Of a DNA stretch of 64,000 nucleotides, positions 42,148 through 50,728 are shown piece after piece. A program made the position numbers and the translations under genes. Under the pieces are notes generated by a model. It was not told the origin of the DNA and searched no databases. It saw only the letters and a program-made list of their open reading frames with translations. Source of the DNA: Streptomyces nigra (GTDB taxonomy: Bacteria; Actinomycetota; Actinomycetes; Streptomycetales; Streptomycetaceae); contig NZ_CP029043.1 in assembly GCF_003074055.1 (NCBI RefSeq), positions 7,308,501-7,372,500 of the forward strand. Reading direction: 5' to 3'. Position 1 is the stretch's first letter, and every line of letters begins with the position of its first letter.

Positions 42148-42787
42148 TCGCCCGTGTGGCCGCCGTGACGGCCGGAGTCGCGCGGCCCGGCAGGCGGGCC
42201 ACCAGCACCCGGCGGATCTCGGGGGACGCCCCGTCGACGTGGAGCAGGCTCACCCCGGGCGGCAGCAGCGGCGCAAGGCGGGCCGGCACGGTCGTGCAGC
42301 CGCGGCGACTCGTCGTCCGGGGGCCGGTGGGGCGGGCGCGAGGTCAGAACGGCGAGATCGATGGAGCCCGCGCGCAGTGCCCGGGTCAGGCCGGGCGTGG
42401 TGCCCTCGACGGTCGTGACGGTGAGGTGCGGATCGGACGCGGCGAGCCGCCCCGGTATGACCGGCAGGACCACCGAGCCCGCGCTGAGGAAGACCCCGAG
42501 CCGTGCGGCCTCGGTGCGCGGGGCGGTCCCCGTGAGATCGCGTTCGGCCGCCGTGAGGGTGTCCAGGATCGTGCGGGCGTGCCGCAGCAGGGTCAGCCCG
42601 GCGGGGGTGAGCCGTGCGCCGTCCGAGCGCCGCTCGAACCGGGGGAGGCGCCTGCCTCGCGCTCCAGGGAGGCGGCCTGGCGCGACACCGCCGACTGCGT
42701 GTAGCCGAGCCGGGCGGCCGCCGCCGTGAAGCTGCCGGACTCGGCGATCTGCTGCAGGACCCGCAGGCCCGAACTGGAGACGTCCAT
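42131..42787 (-). pseudogene. Frameshifted and internally deleted LysR-family regulator
   Basis: ATG 42787 begins a clear LysR HTH (SGLRVLQQIAESGSFTAAAA, RLGYTQSAVSRQAASLEREA). The frame then shifts near 42645 and the protein continues as RLPRFERRSDGARLTPAGLT and LAVLTSRPPHRPPDDESPRL. A second shift near 42300 leads to PARLAPLLPPGVSLLHVDGA and RATPAVTAATRAIMAAV ending at TGA 42131. The total is about 219 codons against the usual 290-300, so part of the effector domain is deleted too. It is divergent from a decayed dehydrogenase gene, which was probably its target. Confidence 0.8.
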
Positions 42788-42889
42788 GCCGTATACGCAT
42801 ACCAGGCATGCTCGATCGTCGCTTCCCGCATGCCCTGCGCTTCCCTGACGTCGATCAGGGAAACGACGACGAATGCGGAGGTCAATGCC

Positions 42890-43242
42890 GTGCGAGCAGC
42901 GGGTCTGACGGAGTTCGGTGCCCCGCTCACGGTGCGGGAGGTACCCGATCCCGAGCCGGTGGGCGGGGAGATCTGGTCGAGGTGCTGGGCACTGCTCGGC
43001 GGCGACGACCTCGCGTTGCCCTACCCATGGATCATGCGCAACTCGATCACCGTGCGCGGGCAGTGGATGGCGCCGCGCATCGCCGACGTCGGTCTCATAC
43101 GGCTCCTCGCCTCCGGCACCTGGACCTCGCCCCCGAGCGCCTGCGCTCCTTCTCCCTCGAAGCCGTCAAGGAGGCCGTCGCCCACGCCGCCACGCACACC
43201 GGCCCGTCCGGCCGCACGTCCCCGACTCCGCCAGCGGCCTGA
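42890..43242 (+). pseudogene. Remnant of a zinc-type alcohol dehydrogenase/quinone reductase gene
   Basis: It opens as a normal MDR N-terminus (GTG 42890: VRAAGLTEFGAPLTVREVPD). It then jumps after about 25 codons to a typical MDR C-terminus: GGDDLALPYPWIMRNSITVR and GQWMAPRIADVGLIRLLASG, and, after a shift of frame, LDLAPERLRSFSLEAVKEAV. About 200 central codons, including the cofactor domain, are missing. It therefore cannot be functional. It is divergent from the LysR remnant. Confidence 0.8.
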
Positions 43243-43448
43243 CCAGACCGGCAACGAGCCGACCGACGACGTCAGTTCAGGTGGACGGAATCCGCATCGT
43301 CGTACCGGGACAAAGGCTGCGGTGGCTCCCCAGGCAACGGTTGAGCATCCAAGCTATTTTGGTTCGGTACAACCCAGCGGGGGATTGACCAGGCTCGCGC
43401 ACATGCAGCCGTATGCCTGCTCCCCTGCGTATCCGGCTGGAGGTCTCC

Positions 43449-44237
43449 ATGCTCAAGGGATACACTGTTCCGCTTTCCCCGAAGGGCGAGGCGAACGGGG
43501 CGATGGCGCCGCCCTGGCATTACGCAGGAGACGTGGTGGGTGTCGAATTCTGGACCGATCCCGCGGCCGCGGAGGCCACCCTTCCTGAAGGTCTGTCCCC
43601 GGATCCGGAGACGTCCGGCCGGGTCGTCGCCTATTTCTTCGACTGGCAGTTCAACGGGGAGAACGACGAATACCTCGACCCGGTCTACAGCCAGTACCGC
43701 GAGTTCTTCGTCCTCGTCGACGCCCATTACGACGGACAGCCGGTCTCCTGGTGCCCGTACATCTACGTCGACAATCACCACGCCCTGGCGCGCGGGCTGG
43801 TGCAGGGATTCCCGAAGAAGATCGGGCAGGTGCATCAGACGCGGGTCTTCGCCTCACCGGGAAAGGCGTCTCCCACGCCGGCGCCCGGCGCCCGGTTCGG
43901 CGCCAGTGTCTCCTGCGACGAGCGGACGCTCGCCCAGGCCCGGGTCACGCTGGAGAAGCCGCTGGAGGACCCGTCGCCCCTGCTGAGCCGCGCCACCGTC
44001 AACCTGCGGCACTTCCCGACCCTCGAAGTGGGCAAGTACGACAAGCCGGCCGTGCACGAACTGGTGCGCATGGACTACGGCGATCAGGAACTGGCCCAGG
44101 TGTGGATCGGCAGCAGCGAGATCGAGTTCTACCCGGCGCCACGCGAAGAGCTCGCCGATCTCCGCCCGGTGCGCTCGGGCATGGGATTCCGGGGTTCGAT
44201 GTCCTACAACGTGACGCAGGTATTTCCGCTGGGCTGA
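43449..44237 (+). CDS. Acetoacetate decarboxylase family protein
   Basis: A 262-residue protein of the acetoacetate decarboxylase (ADC) superfamily. The Schiff-base Lys lies in LVQGFPKKIGQVHQTRVFAS (about K121-122), and a second conserved part is VWIGSSEIEFYPAPREELAD. YVDNHHALARG precedes the active site. ATG 43449 follows GGAGGT. It sits 75 bases before a pyruvate-oxidase gene on the same strand, probably an operon. ADC-like proteins also catalyse aldol and dehydratase reactions, so the true substrate (acetoacetate or a polyketide-like acid) is open. Confidence 0.87.
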   Translation: MLKGYTVPLSPKGEANGAMAPPWHYAGDVVGVEFWTDPAAAEATLPEGLSPDPETSGRVVAYFFDWQFNGENDEYLDPVYSQYREFFVLVDAHYDGQPVSWCPYIYVDNHHALARGLVQGFPKKIGQVHQTRVFASPGKASPTPAPGARFGASVSCDERTLAQARVTLEKPLEDPSPLLSRATVNLRHFPTLEVGKYDKPAVHELVRMDYGDQELAQVWIGSSEIEFYPAPREELADLRPVRSGMGFRGSMSYNVTQVFPLG

Positions 44238-44312
44238 ACCCGGACGGATTGCCGCACAGAAGTGTTCTGACCGTGGGGCTCGACTCGTCCCGAAACAGTG
44301 AGGTGCCGACAG

Positions 44313-46055
44313 ATGAGCACGACAGTTGCCGACTGTGTGGTGGAGGCCCTCGCGGCCTCCGGAGTCCGCCGCGTCTACGGTCTTCCGGGTGACTCCCTCA
44401 ACGGTTTCACGGACGCGCTGCGCCGCAATGGGACCATGCGCTGGGCTCATGTACGCCATGAGGAGAGCGCGGCGTTCGCGGCGGCCGGGGAGGCCGCGGT
44501 CACCGGTGAACTCGCCGTGGTGGCGGGCAGTTGCGGTCCCGGCAATCTGCACTTCATCAACGGCCTTTACGACGCTCAGCGAAGTCGCGTCCCGGTGCTG
44601 GCGATCGCCGCCCATATTCCGGCCGAGGAGATCGGCGGCGAGTATTTCCAGGAGACCCATCCGCAGGAGCTGTTCCGCGAGTGCAGCGTGTACACGGAAC
44701 TCGCCGCGACGGCCGAGCAGGTCCCGCGGCTGCTGCGGATCGCGATGCGCACGGCTCTCGAACGCCGGGGCGTGTCCGTCCTCGTCGTCCCGGGCAACAT
44801 GCTGCTCGCCCGCGGCGACCTCGCGGCGTTCTCCCATCCCGTCCGGGCCACGACCTCGCACGTCACCCCGGACACCGCCGCCCTCGAGGCGGCCGCCGAC
44901 GTGCTCAACCGCGCCGAGCGGGTGACCATCCTGGGCGGAGCCGGATGCCAGGGAGCGCACGACGAGGTCATGGCCCTGGCCGGGGCACTGAAGTCACCGA
45001 TCGTGCACGCCCTGCGCGGCAAGGAGTTCCTGGAGTACGACAACCCGTACGACGTGGGGCTGACCGGTCTGATCGGCTACAGCTCCGGCTACCGCGCGAT
45101 GGAGCACTGCGACGCCCTGCTCATGCTCGGCACGGACTTCCCCTACCGCCCGTTCTATCCCCCATCCGACGTCCCCGTGGTCCAGGTCGACATCCGCGGG
45201 GAGCACATCGGGCGCCGGGTCGGTGTGAAGGTGCCCCTGGTCGGCACGGTCAAGGACACCGCCGCCGCCCTGCTCCCGCTGATCCGGGCCAAGGGCGACA
45301 CCAAGTTCCTCGACAAACTCACCGGCCACTACCGCACCGTGCGTTCCCGCCTGGACGACCTCACCGAGGCCAAGCGGTCCGCGTCGGTGATGCATCCGCA
45401 GCAGGTCGCGGCGGCCGTCGACCGGCACGCCTCCGCCGACGCCGTCTTCACCGCCGACGTCGGCACCCCCACCGTCTGGGCGGCGCGCTACCTCACGATG
45501 AACGGCCGACGCCGGCTCATCGGGTCCTTCAACCACGGCAGCATGGCGAACGCCCTGCCCCAGGCCATCGGCGCCCAGTGCGCCTCGGGGCCGGGCCGCC
45601 AGGCCGTCGCCCTGTGCGGGGACGGCGGACTGAGCATGCTCCTGGGCGAGCTGATCACCCTGCGCCACCTCGACCTCCCGGTGAAGGTCATCGTCTTCAA
45701 CAACCAGGCCCTGTCCTTCGTGGAACTGGAGATGAAGGCCGGCGGCATCGTCAACTACGGCACCGAGCTGGAGGATCTGGACTTCGGGGCGATCGCCCGC
45801 GCCGTCGGCATCTTCGGAGTCCGCGTCGACCGCGCCGACCAGCTCGAGGAGACCCTGCAGAAGGCGTTCGCCCACGAGGGGCCCGCGCTCGTCGACGCTC
45901 GGACCGCCCGCCAGGAGCTGTCCCTGCCGCCGAACATCACCTTCGAGCAGATGAAGGGCTTCACTCTGTTCGCCACCCGCACGATCCTCACGGGCCGCGG
46001 GGACGAGATCGTGGAGCTGGCGAGGACCAACCTCCGTCAGCTGCCGCTCATGTGA
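44313..46055 (+). CDS. poxB: Pyruvate oxidase/dehydrogenase (quinone), TPP- and FAD-dependent
   Basis: A 580-residue TPP enzyme. The catalytic Glu is in HVRHEESAAFAAAGEAAVTG (about E50). The FAD-binding middle domain is RVTILGGAGCQGAHDEVMAL. The TPP/Mg motif is VALCGDGGLSMLLGELITLR ending VKVIVFNN. The C-terminal extension and overall length match PoxB, which converts pyruvate to acetate and CO2 and passes electrons to membrane quinone. ATG 44313 lies behind GAGGTG. It is the second gene after the ADC-family protein, suggesting a small acid-stress or overflow pathway. Its stop lies only 7 bases from the convergent PLP decarboxylase gene. Confidence 0.9.
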   Translation: MSTTVADCVVEALAASGVRRVYGLPGDSLNGFTDALRRNGTMRWAHVRHEESAAFAAAGEAAVTGELAVVAGSCGPGNLHFINGLYDAQRSRVPVLAIAAHIPAEEIGGEYFQETHPQELFRECSVYTELAATAEQVPRLLRIAMRTALERRGVSVLVVPGNMLLARGDLAAFSHPVRATTSHVTPDTAALEAAADVLNRAERVTILGGAGCQGAHDEVMALAGALKSPIVHALRGKEFLEYDNPYDVGLTGLIGYSSGYRAMEHCDALLMLGTDFPYRPFYPPSDVPVVQVDIRGEHIGRRVGVKVPLVGTVKDTAAALLPLIRAKGDTKFLDKLTGHYRTVRSRLDDLTEAKRSASVMHPQQVAAAVDRHASADAVFTADVGTPTVWAARYLTMNGRRRLIGSFNHGSMANALPQAIGAQCASGPGRQAVALCGDGGLSMLLGELITLRHLDLPVKVIVFNNQALSFVELEMKAGGIVNYGTELEDLDFGAIARAVGIFGVRVDRADQLEETLQKAFAHEGPALVDARTARQELSLPPNITFEQMKGFTLFATRTILTGRGDEIVELARTNLRQLPLM

Positions 46056-46062
46056 GGCCGCG

Positions 46063-47439
46063 TCAGAGAGCGCGCGTCTGTCGCACCATCGCCGCGACCG
46101 AGCGGTCGACGTCCGCTTCGGTCGTGGCGTGGCCGGACACCGAGATACGCATCAGCCGTCGTCCGCGCCAGGTCGTGGCGCCCACCCAGCAGGTGCCGTC
46201 CTCCTGAACCGCCTGGACGACGGCGTCGGTGCGGTCGTCCGACCCGAAACCGACGAGGACTTGATTGAGCGTCACCTCGTTGACGACGTCGAAGCCCTCC
46301 GTGGACAGGCCGTCGGCGAAGCGCCGGGCGAGCGCACAGCAGCGGTCCACGATCTCGGCGACCCCGTCCCGCCCGAGTTCACGCAGCGCCGCCCAGGTCG
46401 CGAAGCCGCGCGCCCGGCGTGACGACTCCGCCGTGTAGTCCGCGCCCCCGGCCGGCGTCGCCTCGGCCCGGGTGAGATAGGACGCGCTGTACGACAGCGC
46501 CTCGGCGTGGACGGCGGGACGGGAGCAGAAGGCGTACCCGCAGTCGTAGGGCACGTTGAGCCACTTGTGCCCGTCGCACGCCCAGCTGTCGGCCAGTTCG
46601 ACCCCGTCCACGAGATGCCGGGTCGCCGGGCTCGCCGCCGCCCACAGCCCGAACGCACCGTCCACGTGCACCCAGCCTCCCCTCGGGTGCGTGAGGTCGC
46701 AGACCGCGCGGAGGTCGTCGCACGCCCCGGTGTTCACATTGCCGGCCTGTGCACAGACGATCGTCAGTGCGTCCGGGTCGGCGGCCAGGACGCGGCGCAG
46801 GTCCTCGATGTCCAGCGCCCCGCGCTCGTCGGTGTGCACCGGCTGCAGACAGTCGGTGCCGAGTCCGAGCAGCCGCAGGGAGCGGTCGACGGTGGCGTGG
46901 CGCTCTGTGCCCGCGACCACCCGCAGGCGCGGGGCTCCACCCAGGCCCTGTCGTCCGACGTCCCACCCCGCCTCCGCGAACAGGTGCTGCCGGGCCGCCG
47001 CGAGTCCGGCGGTGTTGGCCGCCTGGCCGCCTGTGACAAAGCCGACGGAGGCCGTCGCGGGGATGTCGAGCAGCTCCTTGAGCCGGGCTCCCGCCGCCTC
47101 CTCGGCGGCGACCGCGGCGGGGGAGAGCACGGCGTTGAAGGCGTTCTGGTCCCATCCGGCCGTGAGGATGTCCGCTGCGGTGGCGGCGGGCAGGGCGCCG
47201 CCCACGACGAACCCGAAGAAGCGCGGTCCCACCGACGCGACCAGCCCTGGATCGGCGGCGGCCACCAGCTCGTCGATCACCGTGCGCGGGTCGGCGCCCG
47301 GGCGGTCGAGGGGAACGGAGAACGCGGCGCGCAGAGCCGCGTGGTCCACCGGCCGCGCAACCGGCCGCTCGGACAGCGAGCGGCGGTAGGCGGCGGCCTG
47401 CTCGGCGGCGTGGCGGAGGATCTGCGTCAGCTCGTCCAT
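46063..47439 (-). CDS. PLP-dependent group II decarboxylase
   Basis: A 458-residue fold-type I enzyme of the aromatic-amino-acid/glutamate decarboxylase group. It has VGFVTGGQAANTAGLAAARQ (PLP phosphate loop), GWVHVDGAFGLWAAASPATR (Asp binding the pyridine N), and the Schiff-base Lys in ELADSWACDGHKWLNVPYDC (about K292). The substrate is not evident; candidates are aromatic amino acids or related compounds. The ATG at 47439 is chosen as giving the standard family N-terminus. It is divergent from the PadR gene, whose operator at 47575 lies in the shared gap. Confidence 0.9.
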   Translation of the reverse strand: MDELTQILRHAAEQAAAYRRSLSERPVARPVDHAALRAAFSVPLDRPGADPRTVIDELVAAADPGLVASVGPRFFGFVVGGALPAATAADILTAGWDQNAFNAVLSPAAVAAEEAAGARLKELLDIPATASVGFVTGGQAANTAGLAAARQHLFAEAGWDVGRQGLGGAPRLRVVAGTERHATVDRSLRLLGLGTDCLQPVHTDERGALDIEDLRRVLAADPDALTIVCAQAGNVNTGACDDLRAVCDLTHPRGGWVHVDGAFGLWAAASPATRHLVDGVELADSWACDGHKWLNVPYDCGYAFCSRPAVHAEALSYSASYLTRAEATPAGGADYTAESSRRARGFATWAALRELGRDGVAEIVDRCCALARRFADGLSTEGFDVVNEVTLNQVLVGFGSDDRTDAVVQAVQEDGTCWVGATTWRGRRLMRISVSGHATTEADVDRSVAAMVRQTRAL

Positions 47440-47574
47440 GGCGGCACCGTAACCAGCCCGTCCGGACGGCCGGAAGCGGCCGATCGGGGACGATCGCGCA
47501 CCCGGGGAGCGAGAAGGGCCGGGCATGACGTGAGCGACATGTGTCGCGTGACCGGTGTCTCACCCCGCCCACGT

Positions 47575-47598
47575 TGCTATGCAACGAGGTGCATAGCA
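47575..47598. promoter_or_regulatory. PadR operator candidate (9+9 inverted repeat)
   Basis: TGCTATGCA-ACGAGG-TGCATAGCA begins 35 bases and ends 12 bases before the padR-type ATG. PadR proteins bind such A/T-centred inverted repeats and usually repress themselves. The gap is shared with the divergent PLP decarboxylase gene. Confidence 0.65.
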
Positions 47599-47609
47599 GG
47601 ATCGAGGGT

Positions 47610-48167
47610 ATGGCGCTCGAGCACGCGATCCTCGTCTCCCTGCTGGAGAAGCCGGGCTCCGGCTACGAACTGGCCCGGCGGTTCGAACGGTCCATCGGCT
47701 ACTTCTGGACCGCGACCCACCAGCAGATCTACCGCGTGCTCAAGCGCATGGAGAGCGACGGCTGGGTCGATGTCCGGGACGTCCCGCAGTACGGGCGTCC
47801 GGACAAGAAGGAGTACTCGGTCGCCGCCCCCGGACGCCAGGCGCTCTCCGGCTGGCTCGGCGAGCCGACCGAACCCGAGAGCGTCCGTCATGACCTCGCG
47901 GTCAAGGTGCGCGGCGCCGCCTTCTCCGACCCGGCCGCCCTCATCGACGAGGTCGAGCGGCACCGCCGGGCCCACACGGACCGCCTCGCCCACTACCGCG
48001 CCGGGGAGACCCGGGACTTCGGGACACCCCCGCCGGACGGCGCGCTCGACGCCGAACGCGAACTCCAGCACGTGGTGCTCCGCGGCGGCATCGCCTACGA
48101 GCAGATGATGATCGCCTGGCTCGACGACGTACTCGCCACGCTCGCCCGCTTCCGGACCGACGACTGA
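47610..48167 (+). CDS. PadR family transcriptional regulator
   Basis: A 185-residue repressor. The winged-helix domain is LEHAILVSLLEKPGSGYELA, RRFERSIGYFWTATHQQIYR and VLKRMESDGWVDVRDVPQYG (about residues 3-75). The C-terminal part is the helical dimerisation domain of the Vir_act_alpha_C type. ATG 47610 gives the canonical N-terminus (MALEHAIL). It is 73 bases upstream of an acyl-CoA dehydrogenase gene on the same strand, the likely co-transcribed target. A perfect inverted repeat just upstream is its probable autoregulatory site. Confidence 0.93.
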   Translation: MALEHAILVSLLEKPGSGYELARRFERSIGYFWTATHQQIYRVLKRMESDGWVDVRDVPQYGRPDKKEYSVAAPGRQALSGWLGEPTEPESVRHDLAVKVRGAAFSDPAALIDEVERHRRAHTDRLAHYRAGETRDFGTPPPDGALDAERELQHVVLRGGIAYEQMMIAWLDDVLATLARFRTDD

Positions 48168-48240
48168 CGCGACCGCGAGCCCTTCCGGGCCCCCGGCGCC
48201 CGGACCCACCCTCACCCCTTCCAGCCGAAAGGCGGCTTCC

Positions 48241-49965
48241 ATGGCCGACGCGCTGCTCTTCAACCCGCGCACCTACGACCCCGCGCACTTCGACCCCGAG
48301 ACGCGCAGGCTGCTGCGCGCCACCGTCGACTGGTTCGAGGAGCGCGGCAAGCGCCGGATCATCGAGGACTACCGCACCCGCGCCTGGCTCGGCGACTTCC
48401 TCGCCTTCGCCGCCAAGGAGGGGCTGTTCGCGACCTTCCTCACCCCCGCGTCCGCGGCGGGCGACGGCGAGGGCGACAAGCGCTGGGACACCGCCCGGAT
48501 CGCCGCGCTCAACGAGATCCTCGGCTTCTACGGCCTCGACTACTGGTATGCCTGGCAGGTCACGATCCTCGGCCTCGGCCCCGTCTGGCAGAGCGACAAC
48601 ACCGCCGCCCGCGCCCGCGCCGCCGAACTGCTCTCCCAGGGTGAGGTGTTCGCGTTCGGCCTGTCCGAGAAGACGCACGGCGCCGACATCTACTCCACCG
48701 ACATGCTCCTGGAGCCGGACGGCGACGGCGGCTTCCGGGCCACCGGCTCCAAGTACTACATAGGCAACGGCAACGCCGCCGGACTCGTCTCCGTCTTCGG
48801 CCGCCGCACCGACGTCGAGGGCCCCGAAGGCTATGTCTTCTTCGCCGCCGACAGCCGCCACCCGGCGTACCACCTGGTCAAGAACGTCGTCGACTCCTCG
48901 AAGTACGTCAGCGAGTTCCGTCTGGAGGACTACCCTGTCGCCGCGGAAGACGTCCTGCACACCGGCCGGGCCGCCTTCGACGCCGCCCTGAACACCGTCA
49001 ACGTCGGCAAGTTCAACCTGTGCACCGCCTCCATCGGCATCTGCGAGCACGCCATGTACGAGGCCGTCACCCACGCGCAGAACCGCATCCTCTACGGACG
49101 TCCCGTCACCGCGTTCCCGCATGTGCGCCGGGAGTTGGCGGACGCGTACGTCCGGCTCGTCGGCATGAAGCTGTTCAGCGACCGTGCCGTCGACTACTTC
49201 CGCACCGCCGGCCCCGACGACCGCCGCTACCTCCTCTTCAATCCGATGACGAAGATGAAGGTGACCACGGAGGGCGAGAAGGTCATCGACCTGATGTGGG
49301 ACGTCATCGCCGCCAAGGGCTTCGAGAAGGACAACTACTTCGCGCAGGCCGCCGTCGAGATCCGCGGGCTGCCCAAGCTGGAGGGCACGGTCCACGTCAA
49401 TCTGGCCCTCATCCTGAAGTTCATGCGCAACCACCTGCTCGACCCGGTCGCGTACGAGCCCGTCCCGACCCGCCTCGACGCGGCCGACGACGACTTCCTG
49501 TTCCGGCAGGGCCCGGCCCGCGGCCTCGGCTCGGTCCGCTTCCACGACTGGCGGCCCGCCTTCGACACCTACGCCCACCTGCCCAACGTCACCCGCCTCC
49601 GCGAACAGGCCGACGCGCTCTGCGAGTTCGTCCGTACGGCCGCCCCGGACGAGCAGCAGAGCCGGGACCTCGACCTGCTCCTCGCCGTCGGACAGCTCTT
49701 CGCGCTGGTCGTCCACGGGCAGCTGGTCCTGGAGCAGGCCGCGCTGTCGGGCCTCGACGAGGACGTGCTCGACGAGCTGTTCGCCGTGCTCGTACGGGAC
49801 TTCTCCGCGCACGCCGTCGAACTGCACGGCAAGGACTCCGCGACCGAGGACCAGCAGCGGTGGGCGCTCGGCGCGGTCCGGCGCCCGGTCGTCGACGGCG
49901 ACCGCTCCGACCGCGTCTGGCAGCGCGTCGAGGCGCTGTCGGGGGCGTACGAGATGATGCCGTAA
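48241..49965 (+). CDS. Acyl-CoA dehydrogenase family protein
   Basis: A 574-residue FAD enzyme, longer than the roughly 390 residues of ordinary acyl-CoA dehydrogenases. It has the central FAD/substrate segment EVFAFGLSEKTHGADIYSTD with the following GFRATGSKYYIGNGNAAGLV, and the C-terminal helical bundle with ICEHAMYEAVTHAQNRILYG and RPVTAFPHVRRELADAYVRL. The extra C-terminal region (about 440-574) is helical. It oxidises an acyl thioester at the alpha-beta position; chain type is unknown. A GAAAGG ribosome binding site precedes ATG 48241. It is probably controlled by the upstream PadR protein. Confidence 0.9.
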   Translation: MADALLFNPRTYDPAHFDPETRRLLRATVDWFEERGKRRIIEDYRTRAWLGDFLAFAAKEGLFATFLTPASAAGDGEGDKRWDTARIAALNEILGFYGLDYWYAWQVTILGLGPVWQSDNTAARARAAELLSQGEVFAFGLSEKTHGADIYSTDMLLEPDGDGGFRATGSKYYIGNGNAAGLVSVFGRRTDVEGPEGYVFFAADSRHPAYHLVKNVVDSSKYVSEFRLEDYPVAAEDVLHTGRAAFDAALNTVNVGKFNLCTASIGICEHAMYEAVTHAQNRILYGRPVTAFPHVRRELADAYVRLVGMKLFSDRAVDYFRTAGPDDRRYLLFNPMTKMKVTTEGEKVIDLMWDVIAAKGFEKDNYFAQAAVEIRGLPKLEGTVHVNLALILKFMRNHLLDPVAYEPVPTRLDAADDDFLFRQGPARGLGSVRFHDWRPAFDTYAHLPNVTRLREQADALCEFVRTAAPDEQQSRDLDLLLAVGQLFALVVHGQLVLEQAALSGLDEDVLDELFAVLVRDFSAHAVELHGKDSATEDQQRWALGAVRRPVVDGDRSDRVWQRVEALSGAYEMMP

Positions 49966-49997
49966 GGCCGTCTGACTGAACGGCCGGCGTCACGACG

Positions 49998-50036
49998 AGC
50001 CCTGGCCCGGGGCATGGTTGCTCCCGGGCCAGGGCT
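49998..50036. terminator. Bidirectional hairpin between convergent genes
   Basis: A 14-bp stem, AGCCCTGGCCCGGG / CCCGGGCCAGGGCT, with an 11-base loop lies between the acyl-CoA dehydrogenase stop and the opposite-strand secreted protein. Confidence 0.85.
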
Positions 50037-50060
50037 TGTGCCGACTTCGGTCGGGACCTG

Positions 50061-50534
50061 TCACCAGACCCCGCTGCGGACGTACGGGTTCACCGCGTTC
50101 AGGTTGCTGTCGTAGCTGGCCCGGAACACGTAGTTCGGGTTGGCCTGCGTCAGCCACCCGGACGTGTGCGTGTAACCGGTGCCGTCCGAGAGGTAGGTGG
50201 CGTCGGCGAAGGACCAGCTCCGGCCGCCGTCCGTGCTGATGTCCAGCCAGACCCAGCCGCGCGGGTCCCAGCCGGACCCCTGGATCCGCCCCCAGCCGTA
50301 CTGGTAGCCGCTGTAGTAGCCCGAGCGGATCTCGATGGTGATGCTTCCCCTTTGGTTCGGGGCATGGGTGAGGCGGTTGGTCGTCACGAACACCTGGTCG
50401 GTGTTGATCGTGCCGGGTGGTGCCGCGTGCGCGGGCGTTGCGAGCGCCGAGACGCCCAGCGCGCCGAGCGACCCGGCCACCGCGGCGGACCCGGCCGACC
50501 TCAGCAACGTCCTTCGATCCATGGAGCGGCTCAT
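50061..50534 (-). CDS. Secreted protein of unknown function (possible Tat substrate)
   Basis: A 157-residue protein with a twin-Arg signal-like start (SMDRRTLLRSAGSAAVAGSL, cleavage probably after THAHA-like PAHA). The mature part of about 118 residues is small, beta-rich and aromatic: SITIEIRSGYYSGYQYGWGR, IQGSGWDPRGWVWLDISTDG and GRSWSFADATYLSDGTGYTH. It looks like a carbohydrate- or surface-binding domain. I do not recognise the family. ATG 50534 follows AGGGGGAA. Its upstream region contains an A-rich tandem repeat. Confidence 0.8.
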   Translation of the reverse strand: MSRSMDRRTLLRSAGSAAVAGSLGALGVSALATPAHAAPPGTINTDQVFVTTNRLTHAPNQRGSITIEIRSGYYSGYQYGWGRIQGSGWDPRGWVWLDISTDGGRSWSFADATYLSDGTGYTHTSGWLTQANPNYVFRASYDSNLNAVNPYVRSGVW

Positions 50535-50556
50535 CAGTTCCCCCTGTTGAGACCAC

Positions 50557-50597
50557 GGTCAGAAAAAGCGGTCCGAGAAAAAACGGTCCGAGAAAGG
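50557..50597. repeat. A-rich tandem repeat, about three 13-15-bp units
   Basis: Units of the form GGTCCGAGAAAAAAC lie head to tail (50557-50569, 50570-50584, 50585-50597) upstream of the minus-strand secreted protein gene. The A-runs stand out in this high-GC sequence and may bend DNA or phase a promoter. Confidence 0.6.
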
Positions 50598-50728
50598 ACG
50601 CGGGCGCCGACCGGCGCACGACGTCTACGCCGACCCTAGGCGCGGGAGGCGCACATGCCCTCCTGACAGTTGTCAGGACGACCGATCCGGCGTTGATGTC
50701 CCGCGATCTTGTGGGAGAGACTGTCGGC

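Noticed and set aside
43449..46055. Possible specialised-metabolite cluster around the ADC-like and pyruvate oxidase genes
   Set aside because: No polyketide, peptide or terpene synthase, tailoring set or transporter is nearby. Two metabolic genes do not make a cluster.
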